Assembly: GCA_904420535.1 (NCBI GenBank)
Contig: CAJFVQ010000017.1
Coordinates: 1 to 46,486 of the forward strand
Origin: Candidatus Cryptoclostridium obscurum
GTDB lineage: Bacteria; Bacillota; Dehalobacteriia; UBA7702
Length of the DNA: 46,486 bases
Direction: 5' to 3'
Positions 38,012-45,767 of this stretch are shown here, one piece after another. The stretch's first letter is position 1; the number at the start of each line of letters is the position of its first letter. Made by a program: the position numbers and the translations under genes. Under the pieces are notes generated by a model. It saw only the letters and a list, made by a program, of their open reading frames with translations, did not search any database and was not told the origin of the DNA.

Positions 38012-38037
38012 ACGCAGTTTCCAGTTTGGAGCTGCGT
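38012..38037 (+). terminator. terminator after rpoD
   Basis: ACGCAG-TTTCCA-gtt-TGGAG-CTGCGT forms a stem followed by TTTATTTTT, 33 bases beyond the rpoD stop. A smaller TTGTTCC/GGGGACAA hairpin lies between. Confidence 0.75.
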
Positions 38038-38174
38038 TTATTTTTCTCTCTTTTGCCATTTAATTCTCTAAAGTCAGAAGATGGATGCCCATGTGAATAT
38101 TGACCAAAAAGCCGCGAAAACTACTATGGATTTCTAAAAATACCGATAAAATTTACGAAACAGAGGAAAAGCAA

Positions 38175-38690
38175 ATGGATTTCAATCTTATGATTCAAAA
38201 GCGCCATTCCGTGCGTAAGTACAAACCGCAAAAAGTAGAAAAAGAAAAACTTAACAAAATTTTGGAAGCGGCGCGGTTGGCGCCGACCGCGGCGAATCGC
38301 CAGCCCCAGCGGTTACTGATCCTGGAAAAAGAAGAAAGTCTCAACAAGCTTGCCCAGTGTTCCAATATCTATGGCGCGCCTTTGGCCATTGTGGTTTGCG
38401 CCGATTTAAATCAAGCTTGGACCAGGACCTTTGATAAAAAGCAAACGGGAGATATCGACGCTTCCATCGTCACCGATCATATGATGATGGCCGCTACGGA
38501 ATTGGGACTCGGGTCTCTTTGGATTTGCCATTTTCAGCCTGATCTGCTACGGAAATCTTTTCATATTCCCGAGCATATAGAGCCCATCAATATCCTAGTC
38601 TTGGGTTATGAAGGAGAAAACAACAGTGTACCGAGAAAAAATCGGAAAGAACTGGCAGAAATCGTATGTTTTGAGACGATGAAAGAATAA
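38175..38690 (+). CDS. nitroreductase family FMN-dependent oxidoreductase
   Basis: A 171-residue protein starting MDFNLMIQKRHSVRKYK. ATG 38175 follows GAGGAAAA; the track's 25-residue extension lacks family features. Motifs are RHSVRKYKPQKV (FMN phosphate contacts), AARLAPTAANRQPQ and the GLGSLWICHF segment, and the C-terminus is short. It probably reduces a quinone, nitro or ene compound with NAD(P)H. It stands alone between the rpoD terminator and a sigma-54 activator; the substrate is unknown. Confidence 0.88.
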   Translation: MDFNLMIQKRHSVRKYKPQKVEKEKLNKILEAARLAPTAANRQPQRLLILEKEESLNKLAQCSNIYGAPLAIVVCADLNQAWTRTFDKKQTGDIDASIVTDHMMMAATELGLGSLWICHFQPDLLRKSFHIPEHIEPINILVLGYEGENNSVPRKNRKELAEIVCFETMKE

Positions 38691-38789
38691 AGGATACAGA
38701 TTTTATCCTCTCCGTCCTTCCCTTTTTTAATTTTTTATGCTATAATTTTTTACAGCAAGATTTTTAACATTGTAGCGAAAGGAGATGCC

Positions 38790-40334
38790 ATGGATCGTCA
38801 TTTTTTTGAAAAAGACCCCGTATTACGCGATATTTTTAATCATTTGGGCGATGCTGTTTATTTTATTGACAGCCATGGCGCGATTCTTTTCATGAACAAA
38901 GCCGCGGAAATTCTGGACGGCTACACTTTCGAAGAAGCACGGGGGCGAACCGTTACGGAGTTATACGGTTTAGATAAGACCACTAGTCCTTTGCTACATG
39001 TAGCATCTTCCAAAGAGCCCCTTTGCAATCATGCATTTCGCTATTATGTCAACAATCAGGATGTGTATCAAGTTTGCAATACGTTCCCCATTCATCTCTC
39101 TGACGGCACCTGCGGCGCTTTTTCTATTCAGCGCGATATGACCAAATTAAAGCAGACCATTGAGAACAATATTAAGCTCCAAAAACAGCTTTTTGATTTT
39201 CGAGAAAAATCATCCGGAGAAGGACAAAAAGGTGACACGCTCTACCATTTTGACGACATTATCGGCGAGCATCAACGCCTAAAGGAATGCAAAACGCTGG
39301 CTTACAACGCGGCCCAAAGCAATTCTCCTATTATGCTTAGCGGCTTAACAGGAACAGGGAAAGAATTATTTGCACAAAGTATTCATTCCGCAAGTCCCCG
39401 GCGGAACGAGACATTTTTGGCCATTAACTGTGCCGCCATTCCGGAGAGTCTATTGGAAGGAATACTTTTCGGTACAGTGAAAGGCGTATATACCGGCGCA
39501 TCAGACAGAAAGGGGCTGTTTGAAGAGGCCAACGGAGGCACCCTGTTTTTGGATGAAATCAATTCCATGCCATTATCCTCTCAATCCAAACTTCTCAGAG
39601 TTCTGGAAGAAAAATATGTACAGCCCCTGGGTAGCAAAGAGCGAATCAGGATTGACACTAGGATCATCAGCAGTTGCAACACTTATCCCCAAGAAGCCAT
39701 GGAAAAGAAACAGATCAGGGAAGATCTCTTTTACCGTTTGGCAGTGGTCAATATTCTGATTCCCCCTTTAAAGGAAAGAAAAAGCGATATCTTCCAACTG
39801 GCTCATCATTTCATTGCAAAATATAATGCCGCCTACGGAAAAAACGTTCTTGCCATGGAAGATGACATTACCACCTTTTTCCTGGATTATGATTGGCCGG
39901 GCAATGTGCGTCAGCTAAAACACTGCATTGAATGCGCTGTCAATTTGGTAAGCCCGGGAGAAACTACCATCAAGGAAAAACATCTCCCTTTTTATATCAA
40001 AGAAAATAAACCCAAAAGATACTATTTGGAATTTCAAAACATCGATAAAACCGTCGACGGCAACGCCCTATCTCAACCATTTCAAAAAGAAACGCCTTCC
40101 TCTCCCGTATATTTTAGTGAACGATTGACGGCAGCCAACGCGGCAGCAAAAGATAACATTGTAGACGCCATTGAAGAAAAAGAAAAGGAAAATATCATTC
40201 AGGCGATGCTGCGCAACGGCGGCAATATCAGTAAAAGTGCCAGAGACTTGGGAATGTCTCGGCAAACTTTGACTTACCGTATGAAAAAATATGGTATTTA
40301 CCAGGAACGACGACATAGAAAAACAAAAGCATAA
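38790..40334 (+). CDS. PAS-domain sigma-54-dependent transcriptional activator
   Basis: A 514-residue activator. The N-terminal PAS sensor (residues ~10-125, GDAVYFIDSHGAILFMN) is followed by a coiled linker and an AAA+ domain: Walker A GLTGTGKE, GTVKGVYTGA (loop 1), Walker B GGTLFLDEINSMP, and the YRLAVVNI/PPLKERKSDI sensor region. The C-terminal Fis-type helix-turn-helix is GNISKSARDLGMSRQTLTYRMKKYG. The form of the AAA+ domain is RocR-like. Loop 1 reads GVYTGA rather than GAFTGA. The window's only clear -24/-12 promoter is at 45339-45355, which makes the amine locus a candidate target. Confidence 0.92.
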   Translation: MDRHFFEKDPVLRDIFNHLGDAVYFIDSHGAILFMNKAAEILDGYTFEEARGRTVTELYGLDKTTSPLLHVASSKEPLCNHAFRYYVNNQDVYQVCNTFPIHLSDGTCGAFSIQRDMTKLKQTIENNIKLQKQLFDFREKSSGEGQKGDTLYHFDDIIGEHQRLKECKTLAYNAAQSNSPIMLSGLTGTGKELFAQSIHSASPRRNETFLAINCAAIPESLLEGILFGTVKGVYTGASDRKGLFEEANGGTLFLDEINSMPLSSQSKLLRVLEEKYVQPLGSKERIRIDTRIISSCNTYPQEAMEKKQIREDLFYRLAVVNILIPPLKERKSDIFQLAHHFIAKYNAAYGKNVLAMEDDITTFFLDYDWPGNVRQLKHCIECAVNLVSPGETTIKEKHLPFYIKENKPKRYYLEFQNIDKTVDGNALSQPFQKETPSSPVYFSERLTAANAAAKDNIVDAIEEKEKENIIQAMLRNGGNISKSARDLGMSRQTLTYRMKKYGIYQERRHRKTKA

Positions 40335-40349
40335 TCTTTTTCTTAATCA

Positions 40350-40377
40350 AAAAACCCGCTCATAAGAGCGGGTTTTT
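40350..40377. terminator. bidirectional terminator between sigma-54 activator and IMP-cyclohydrolase-like gene
   Basis: AAAAACCCGCTC-ATAA-GAGCGGGTTTTT is a perfect 12-bp stem between two convergent genes. Confidence 0.9.
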
Positions 40378-40393
40378 ACTTGTTCCTTTATAA

Positions 40394-41110
40394 TTACTTT
40401 ACATGTTTGTTAACAATACGGCTTTCATATGCTCCCGTTTCAATATCAATGAAACGTACAAAAAGAGAAACTTTATTATCATCATTGAGACTGTTCCAAA
40501 CCATATCAGTAAAAGAATCAATATCACCATCGATTTTTACCAACTTAGGCTCCCCTTCAAAACTAGGCAAGGGGCTGCCATTCCCTTGGTAGGTATGGAG
40601 AAAACGCCCTTCTCCGGGCAAACAATCGTTATAAGCAAAGGTATAGCGGTTGCAGGCAGCAGAGGTTCCGTTGGCGCTCTTTAAAATGGACAGAGCATAA
40701 CTGTAGGTACCGCTTTCCACATGCATAATACCGGAGATTCTCGGTGTATAATTAGGAGCATCCGGCTCGAATTCTCTGGTACGCAATGCCTGTTCAAAAG
40801 TTTGCTGCTTGTCCATTAATTCATAAATTGTATCGGTTTGGTCTCCATTGGTCACAATGGTTTTATTGCCCAAAACGCGTACTGGAGCATAAATAATGAG
40901 ACTAGGATCTTCCATCTTCGAGGCATCGTAGGCCTCGGTGCGAATGCCATTGCCCTCTTCCACAAAAATACGATTTCTGCTGTTTTCACTTCTTCCCATA
41001 ATAAAATAAGCGGTAATCGCTTTTGTGCCGTCGGCAGAGCGACCCATAACAATGCCTCTCCCCGGATATTCGTTTCCCTTTAATTCTTTTTCCAAAGAAA
41101 GCATTTCCAT
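40394..41110 (-). CDS. IMP cyclohydrolase-like protein (PF07826-type)
   Basis: A 238-residue protein resembling the archaeal-type PurO/IMP cyclohydrolase family: EYPGRGIVMGRS, FIMGRSENSRNRIF and LIIYAPVRVLGNKTIVTNGDQT are family-like blocks. PurO closes the ring in the last step of IMP synthesis, but bacterial members next to no other pur gene may act on another substrate. ATG 41110 (MEMLSLEKEL) follows AAGGAGG at the proper distance; the track start is 13 codons too early. Its own promoter, TTGACA (41193-41198) N17 AAGAAT (41170-41175), follows a terminator. Confidence 0.8.
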   Translation of the reverse strand: MEMLSLEKELKGNEYPGRGIVMGRSADGTKAITAYFIMGRSENSRNRIFVEEGNGIRTEAYDASKMEDPSLIIYAPVRVLGNKTIVTNGDQTDTIYELMDKQQTFEQALRTREFEPDAPNYTPRISGIMHVESGTYSYALSILKSANGTSAACNRYTFAYNDCLPGEGRFLHTYQGNGSPLPSFEGEPKLVKIDGDIDSFTDMVWNSLNDDNKVSLFVRFIDIETGAYESRIVNKHVK

Positions 41111-41202
41111 AAAACCATCCTCCTTAGATAGAAATTTTGGCAAATTCACAATCTTTTCCTATACAAAATATTCTTTCATATTTTGCAAACAATGTCAATA
41201 AA

Positions 41203-41480
41203 AAAAGATAGGACAGACCTTTTCATCTGCCCTATGTCTCATGTAATACATCATGTTTTCACACAACAGATAACCGATCCATCGCAGCTCGGTCAAACCC
41301 ATACCTCACAAAAACAAAACAAAAAACACGATAGACTGTAAACAAATACAGTCTGAAAGGGAATTATTATATTCATTACCCCAGGGGTATGAATACCAAA
41401 ATGACCAGATAGTATGCTCCCAACATGAGGCAAACAACGCTAAAATTCTTTGTCTGCTAGAGAAGCACTATCTTTTTTCA
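41203..41480 (-). ncRNA. candidate structured non-coding RNA
   Basis: Read on the minus strand there is a promoter-like TTGACA (41509-41514) with an extended -10 TATGAAAAAAT, then about 270 bases with successive stems: GATAGTGCTTCT/GGGAGCATACTATC (41472-41408) enclosing GCAGACAA/TTGTTTGC; ATTCATACCCC/GGGGTAATGAAT (41394-41371); AGACTGTA/TACAGTCT (41354-41333); ACCGA/TCGGT (41293-41273). It ends with a terminator, ATAGGGCAGA...TCTGTCCTATC plus T7 (41236-41203). The G-U wobbles pair only as RNA of this strand. It matches no RNA family I know. It could instead be a regulatory leader of the downstream gene. Confidence 0.5.
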
Positions 41481-41580
41481 CATTTATTTTTTCATATTTT
41501 ATTCCCATTGTCAAGGGTAATTTAGAGCAATATTCTTTTTCCCAAGATAATTTTTTGCAAAATGCTCCCATGTTATAAAA

Positions 41581-41610
41581 TATGCCACAGACGGAATACA
41601 TCGTGGCATA
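41581..41610 (-). terminator. terminator downstream of mttC
   Basis: TATGCCAC and GTGGCATA pair around 14 bases and are followed on the minus strand by TTTTATAA. It lies about 145 bases past the mttC stop and separates that operon from the candidate RNA. Confidence 0.6.
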
Positions 41611-41754
41611 AATTCAATCCTTCTTTGATTTTCTAATCATTCTATTTTCCCTATCTGAACCACAATATTCTAAAAATGATATTGGGTCATCTTCCCTTTT
41701 CCGTCAAATTGCAACAAATTCTAAAACCACTTTGGTGAAATTTCGATGAAACAA

Positions 41755-42432
41755 TCAACCATTTTTCTCCATCCGCTCAGTCAAAAGACGAAGGGCGCAT
41801 TGAGCAGCATCTTGCCCATTGGCGGCATAAGCATCAGCACCAATCGATTCCGCCCAACGCCGTGTCACCGGAGCGCCGCCGACCATCGTCCGGAAGCGTC
41901 CTTTTAATCCACGCTCCCGCAAAGCTATTTCCAGCTTCTCCTGTTGTAAAATAGTCGTGGTCAGCAAAGCGGAAGTCGCGATGATGGAAGCGTCATATTC
42001 CAATGCCTTGCGGATAATCACATCATTTGGGACATCACACCCCAAATCAATCACATGCAATCCTTCAGAGCGCATCACAGATACGACCAAACATTTGCCA
42101 ATATCATGAATATCTCCCTCCACTGTAGCAATTATGATCGTTTCCAAAGGCAAAGATGGAAAGCGAGGCACCTGTGCTATCATATCGACCATGGAAGAAA
42201 TTGCCTTCATGGCATCAGCCGCCAAAGTTAATTCAGAGAGAAAAATGCGGCCTTTACCAAAGGCCTCTCCAACTTCATGGAGGCCACGACCGAAACCATT
42301 CATAAATAGCTCTATAGGGTCGATTCCTGCATCCAAACCACGATGCATGGCGGCTACGGCTTCTGCTTTATTACACTTCACAATCGCCGAAGCCGCATCA
42401 TTCAATATGTCATACTTGCTGTTAGAATTCAT
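41755..42432 (-). CDS. mttC: trimethylamine corrinoid protein
   Basis: A 225-residue methyl-carrier corrinoid protein. Helical cap domain residues 1-90, then B12-binding domain with EGDIHDIGKCL, in which His109 is the lower cobalt ligand, and GGAPVTRRWAESIGADAY near the C-terminus. It starts at ATG 42432 behind AGGAGG. It is the last gene of the mttB locus and should accept methyl from the pyrrolysine MttB encoded 319 bases upstream. It is a distinct paralogue of the corrinoid protein at 8102-8737, which belongs to the other locus. Confidence 0.9.
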   Translation of the reverse strand: MNSNSKYDILNDAASAIVKCNKAEAVAAMHRGLDAGIDPIELFMNGFGRGLHEVGEAFGKGRIFLSELTLAADAMKAISSMVDMIAQVPRFPSLPLETIIIATVEGDIHDIGKCLVVSVMRSEGLHVIDLGCDVPNDVIIRKALEYDASIIATSALLTTTILQQEKLEIALRERGLKGRFRTMVGGAPVTRRWAESIGADAYAANGQDAAQCALRLLTERMEKNG

Positions 42433-42542
42433 GATACCTCCTATGCGATTAGAGTGGTGAAATCAAAATTTCCCCGCTTCATTTTACTGAACTTCAATTG
42501 TACAAAAGAATTTTTTATTGCAATACAATTTTATAAAAAAAG

Positions 42543-42608
42543 GAGACTTCCGACCAAATGTAGTAGTATATCCAAAGTAGTCAATGGCAGTCTTCTGTCG
42601 GAAGTCTC
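42543..42608 (-). terminator. long-loop hairpin with T run between mttB and mttC
   Basis: GAGACTTCCGAC and GTCGGAAGTCTC are a perfect 12-bp inverted repeat around 42 bases. On the minus strand the second arm is followed by CTTTTTTTATAAAA. It looks like a terminator or attenuator that would reduce mttC expression relative to mttB. The rest of the gap includes a possible mttC promoter (TACAAT near 42500). Confidence 0.6.
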
Positions 42609-42630
42609 GTAAATAAAAAAGAATTAATCT

Positions 42631-42706
42631 GAGAATCTACCATGGGGGTCGATAACGAGGAGGAGCACCTTACTCCTCCTCGATCATCTTAATTGCGAAG
42701 ATTCTC
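42631..42706 (-). other. nested hairpin downstream of mttB
   Basis: An outer GAGAATCT/AGATTCTC pair encloses a perfect 10-bp stem CGAGGAGGAG/CTCCTCCTCG (42656-42665 and 42673-42682) with a 7-base loop. It lies about 45 bases past the mttB stop and is followed 10-20 bases later by TTTTTT. It may protect the 3' end of mttB mRNA or be a first termination signal. Confidence 0.6.
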
Positions 42707-42751
42707 AAAATGTTAGATCAAAATACTAAAATAAGAGAAGATTCTGGAAAC

Positions 42752-44224
42752 TTATTTTACGCCTTCTTCTTCCGCAGCTTCGGCTAAAATATCGTCTATC
42801 AATACATCAGTACCGGCCGGAAGCGGATCCGGTTTGTGGTTTTCCAAGATATATTTTGCTTTTTCGGTGGCACGTTCTAATAAGTCTTTGCCGCCCATTT
42901 CTTCCCAACCTTCTCTCATACGACGATCAAAGAGCGTCGTAGATGATTGGACTTTACGGAAATTGTCAAAAGTATGCATATTGGTAACGAATTCTTTTCC
43001 GACACCGACTTCTTTAATCACGTTGGTCGCCATGGTGTAGTCGTTAACATCAATTCCTTTCACAACATGCTTGATCATTTCAGCGATCTCGTTGTCGATG
43101 ACCAATTGCGCAAAGTCAAAGGTGATGCCAAGTTCCAACATCCCGAGTCCATAAATCACATTGGCACCTGCCAATGCGGGGAGCATCGCGGTGATGGTTT
43201 TTTCATGCGCAGCCTGACCGTCAGCACATTTGCTGTCTGCCTAACCGCCCGCAACCCAGCTGGGCAATCCGTAAAACTGAGCCAATTTAGCAACAGCGGC
43301 GTTGATCATCCCCAACTCGGGGCAGCCAACAGGAGAAGTTGTGAATTTCAGGTCCATAATTGAAGTAGAGCTGCCATAAACCACGGGAGCACCTTTGACA
43401 GTGGCCTGAGATAATACAAGAGCTGCCAATGCTTCACAGTTGTGCGTGACCAAGGTGCCAGCCAAAGTGACCGGTGTGGTACCGCCGGCCAACGCCATGG
43501 AAATAATCGTGATTGGGACTCCCAGACGGGCACATTCCATAATCATATCCGTACTTTCAGGAACCAACTGTAAAGGACTAATGGGACAAGTGATGGAACT
43601 GTAAATCGGTCTTTCTCTGAATTGCTCCTCACCGCCGGAAATGTGACACATCAATTTATAGATGCGGCGAAGATTACGGGTATTGCCACACCCCTGCACG
43701 ATGTGTTTCGAGCAGTTCTTGGTATTAACCGCTACCTCATGTAAGGGGGCAATCACAGCGGGGACATCCTGGGCAGATACGGCACGTTCATGAATATCAA
43801 TCGCGGAAAGATAATCAGCCATCAAAGCAGCTTGACCACAGTCTTTCTTCGTCGTTCTGCGATATTCGCCGGTATAAAGGTCATTGATCATGATACCTTC
43901 GCCAAAATTAGTAAAACCGGTACGATTATCTTCTAAAACGTAATCTTTTTCCGGATTGCGTGCGGCAAAGGTAATGGAACGCGGCGCCATGCGGATGGCA
44001 TCTTCCACAACATAATTGGGGAAATGAACAATATCGTTCTTTTTATCCACAATACAACCAACGGCCGCCAAAGCTTCTTGAGCATCAGGATCAGCGATGC
44101 CAATCCCAACATCTTTTAAAACTTCTAAAGTGGAAAGGTGGAGTGCGTATAACTCATCATCGCTGAAAAGATTTACGCCAAAACCGGAGAGTTGCGAGTA
44201 ACCAGCTCTAAAATTTTTTGCCAT
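42752..44224 (-). CDS. mttB: trimethylamine methyltransferase MttB with in-frame amber (pyrrolysine) codon
   Basis: A 490-residue protein if TAG at 43241-43243 is decoded. The track splits it into 327 residues ending SWVAGG and a downstream ORF from 43186; the 18 codons between are open and in frame (ADSKCADGQAAHEKTITA). The amber is codon 328, in the same segment as the pyrrolysine of archaeal MttB (about 495 residues, Pyl about 334), and the flanks continue the family alignment on both sides. MttB moves a methyl from trimethylamine to MttC. Starts at ATG 44224 behind AAGGAGG. It lies between a TauE/SafE permease gene and mttC. Confidence 0.93.
43241..43243 (-). other. pyrrolysine (amber) codon in mttB
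   Basis: TAG in frame within mttB, context GTTGCGGGCGGT-TAG-GCAGACAGC on the minus strand. It is the only stop in an otherwise continuous 490-codon family match. The pyl genes needed to decode it are not in the window. Confidence 0.9.
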
Positions 44225-44309
44225 ATTTAGAACCTCCTTAAAATTATGAAATGTTTTGATAAAGCTAAAAGCACGTATTCATTGATCCATGAAACAGGGG
44301 ATGATATCC

Positions 44310-45209
44310 TCAAGCTTCCGCAGTTTCTTTTGTCACACCGGTTTTCTTGACAGCGTCACGGAACATTACGATCGAAGTGTAAATCAACACAGCGGTAACG
44401 AGCCATTTTAACCAGTAGATGGGCACATTAGTAACGAGGAAGAAAGCAGTAAAGGTGCCAATCAATCCAACGGTGTTACAAATCAGCCCAAATCTTCTGT
44501 CATAACGTCCTTCTTTGATAAACTTGAACCCACCAATAGGAATCAAAAATGCACAGGTACCGTACATGACAGGATAGGCAATCACCGGATTCATTCCCAA
44601 AAGACAAATTGTCGCCATAGTGGGAGCATAGCATCCGATCCCAATCATCATCAACGCGCCGAAAATGAAAACAATGACGCAAGCGACAATCAATTTCCAG
44701 CCATGAAGACCAAGGAGTTCGCCACCAGTACTGGGAAGTAAATTCAGTTGACCGGCTGCAAAGATAAGAGCGACGACAGCGAGAGCTCCGCCCATAGCAT
44801 AACGGATTTTGGTTACGTCTAATTTAGTGACGAATCTGGAGCCGATAGCAGCACCGAGAGAAGATGCTATGACCATCCAAATCAAAGTCATAATTTCCAT
44901 TTCAATGGTGTTGATAAAGAGCAAGGTTCCGGCAATGGTGATGGTCAATGCCGCAGTATTCAAAGTACCGGGGATATTGATATCATCGACCAATTTAAAT
45001 GCTTTAAAACAAGCCGTTTGGGGACCATAAGATCCGATTCCAAGCATATCAAAGAATTCCGTAACAATCGCCACAATGGACATGGGAACAAATTTCCGCC
45101 AAAAGCCTTTTAAGCTTTCTTTGTGCTTGACAATGTCAATCACTTCATAGAGGAAACAGCTGCCGAGAATGAGAACAACCGCGATTTGATAGATAAGTAA
45201 TGTTGACAT
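44310..45209 (-). CDS. TauE/SafE-family membrane permease
   Basis: A 299-residue membrane protein with about eight hydrophobic segments and the internal repeat pattern of TauE/SafE (DUF81) proteins: AIVTEFFDMLGIGSYGPQT in the first half and MMIGIGCYAPTMATICLLG in the second. Starts at ATG 45209 behind AAAGGAG. It is the first large gene after the sigma-54 promoter and lies 85 bases before mttB, so it is probably transcribed with it. Known relatives move sulfonates or sulfite; in this setting it may carry trimethylamine or another anionic/amine metabolite. That is inference. Confidence 0.85.
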   Translation of the reverse strand: MSTLLIYQIAVVLILGSCFLYEVIDIVKHKESLKGFWRKFVPMSIVAIVTEFFDMLGIGSYGPQTACFKAFKLVDDINIPGTLNTAALTITIAGTLLFINTIEMEIMTLIWMVIASSLGAAIGSRFVTKLDVTKIRYAMGGALAVVALIFAAGQLNLLPSTGGELLGLHGWKLIVACVIVFIFGALMMIGIGCYAPTMATICLLGMNPVIAYPVMYGTCAFLIPIGGFKFIKEGRYDRRFGLICNTVGLIGTFTAFFLVTNVPIYWLKWLVTAVLIYTSIVMFRDAVKKTGVTKETAEA

Positions 45210-45231
45210 AATACCAATCTCCTTTCAAGAT

Positions 45232-45279
45232 TTAAAAACCAAACATTTTAGGTTGGGAGCACCAACCGATACGATTCAT
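45232..45279 (-). CDS. 15-codon ORF in the leader of the mtt operon
   Basis: ATG 45279 lies 5 bases after AAGGGGTGG, a fair ribosome site, and the frame reads MNRIGWCSQPKMFGF then TAA. It is inside the leader between the sigma-54 promoter and the permease. A hairpin, GGTTGG-TGCTC-CCAACC (45251-45267), lies within it. It could be a leader peptide for attenuation or a real small protein. I do not recognise the peptide. Confidence 0.4.
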   Translation of the reverse strand: MNRIGWCSQPKMFGF

Positions 45280-45338
45280 ATTCCACCCCTTTTCCCAATT
45301 GAAATAGATCATGCTTATTCTCTCTTGCCCCTACTAAA

Positions 45339-45355
45339 TGCAATTACCATGCCAA
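45339..45355 (-). promoter_or_regulatory. sigma-54 (-24/-12) promoter of the mtt operon
   Basis: On the minus strand TTGGCATGGTAATTGCA matches the YTGGCAYG-N4-TTGCW consensus at every fixed position, with 12 bases from the GG to the GC. The predicted start is near 45328, about 120 bases before the permease ATG. I scanned all TGGCA/TGCCA occurrences I could find and saw no other full match. Confidence 0.8.
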
Positions 45356-45742
45356 AACAGTAATGTAAAAAAATTTATTTTAGAAAAAAATCCGGCTTCC
45401 TAAAAAATATATATCCATGGTGCCACCAATGCTCCCAATAAAAATTTATATTTTTTTAGAAAAAAATTAAAAAAATTTTTTATCTCATCAGAAAATTTTG
45501 ATGTTTTTCTCTCAAAAATGTCTCGATAAAGAGGCGTTTTAATTACTTTTTTTATTACAAAATCTTTCAACTTAGAAAATGCCAGCATGATGTCAATAAC
45601 TTTTTTTATTACACGATAACAAATATTATTAAGCCAGTTAAATACCACTCTCGAAGGATTACAGTTCGCCAATAGTTGGAATACTTTGCGAAAATCCAGA
45701 TGAAAAAAGATTTCTATTCTGATCAATTTTCGTAAAAAAATC

Positions 45743-45767
45743 AGCATCCTTTTCTCAAAAGGATGCT
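45743..45767 (-). terminator. strong hairpin terminator upstream of the mtt promoter region
   Basis: AGCATCCTTTT-CTC-AAAAGGATGCT is a perfect 11-bp stem, followed on the minus strand by GATTTTTTTACG. It ends transcription coming from the right, before the sigma-54 promoter. The AT-rich stretch 45356-45742 holds only an ORF of 115 residues that starts inside this hairpin; I do not accept it. Confidence 0.85.

Noticed and set aside
43187-43243. A frameshift or nonsense mutation splitting mttB into a pseudogene
   Set aside because: There is a single in-frame TAG with no shift, both flanks keep family sequence, and it lies at the known pyrrolysine site, so amber decoding explains it better.
41415-45438. 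A shared 9-mer TTGGGAGCA at 41415, 45253 and 45430 as activator sites
   Set aside because: Three copies of a 9-mer in mixed orientations is only slightly above chance for this length, and two lie inside RNA stems or the small ORF.
45400-45747. 115-residue minus-strand ORF
   Set aside because: It starts inside a strong terminator hairpin, is extremely AT-rich and basic/aromatic in composition, has no clear ribosome site and resembles no family.
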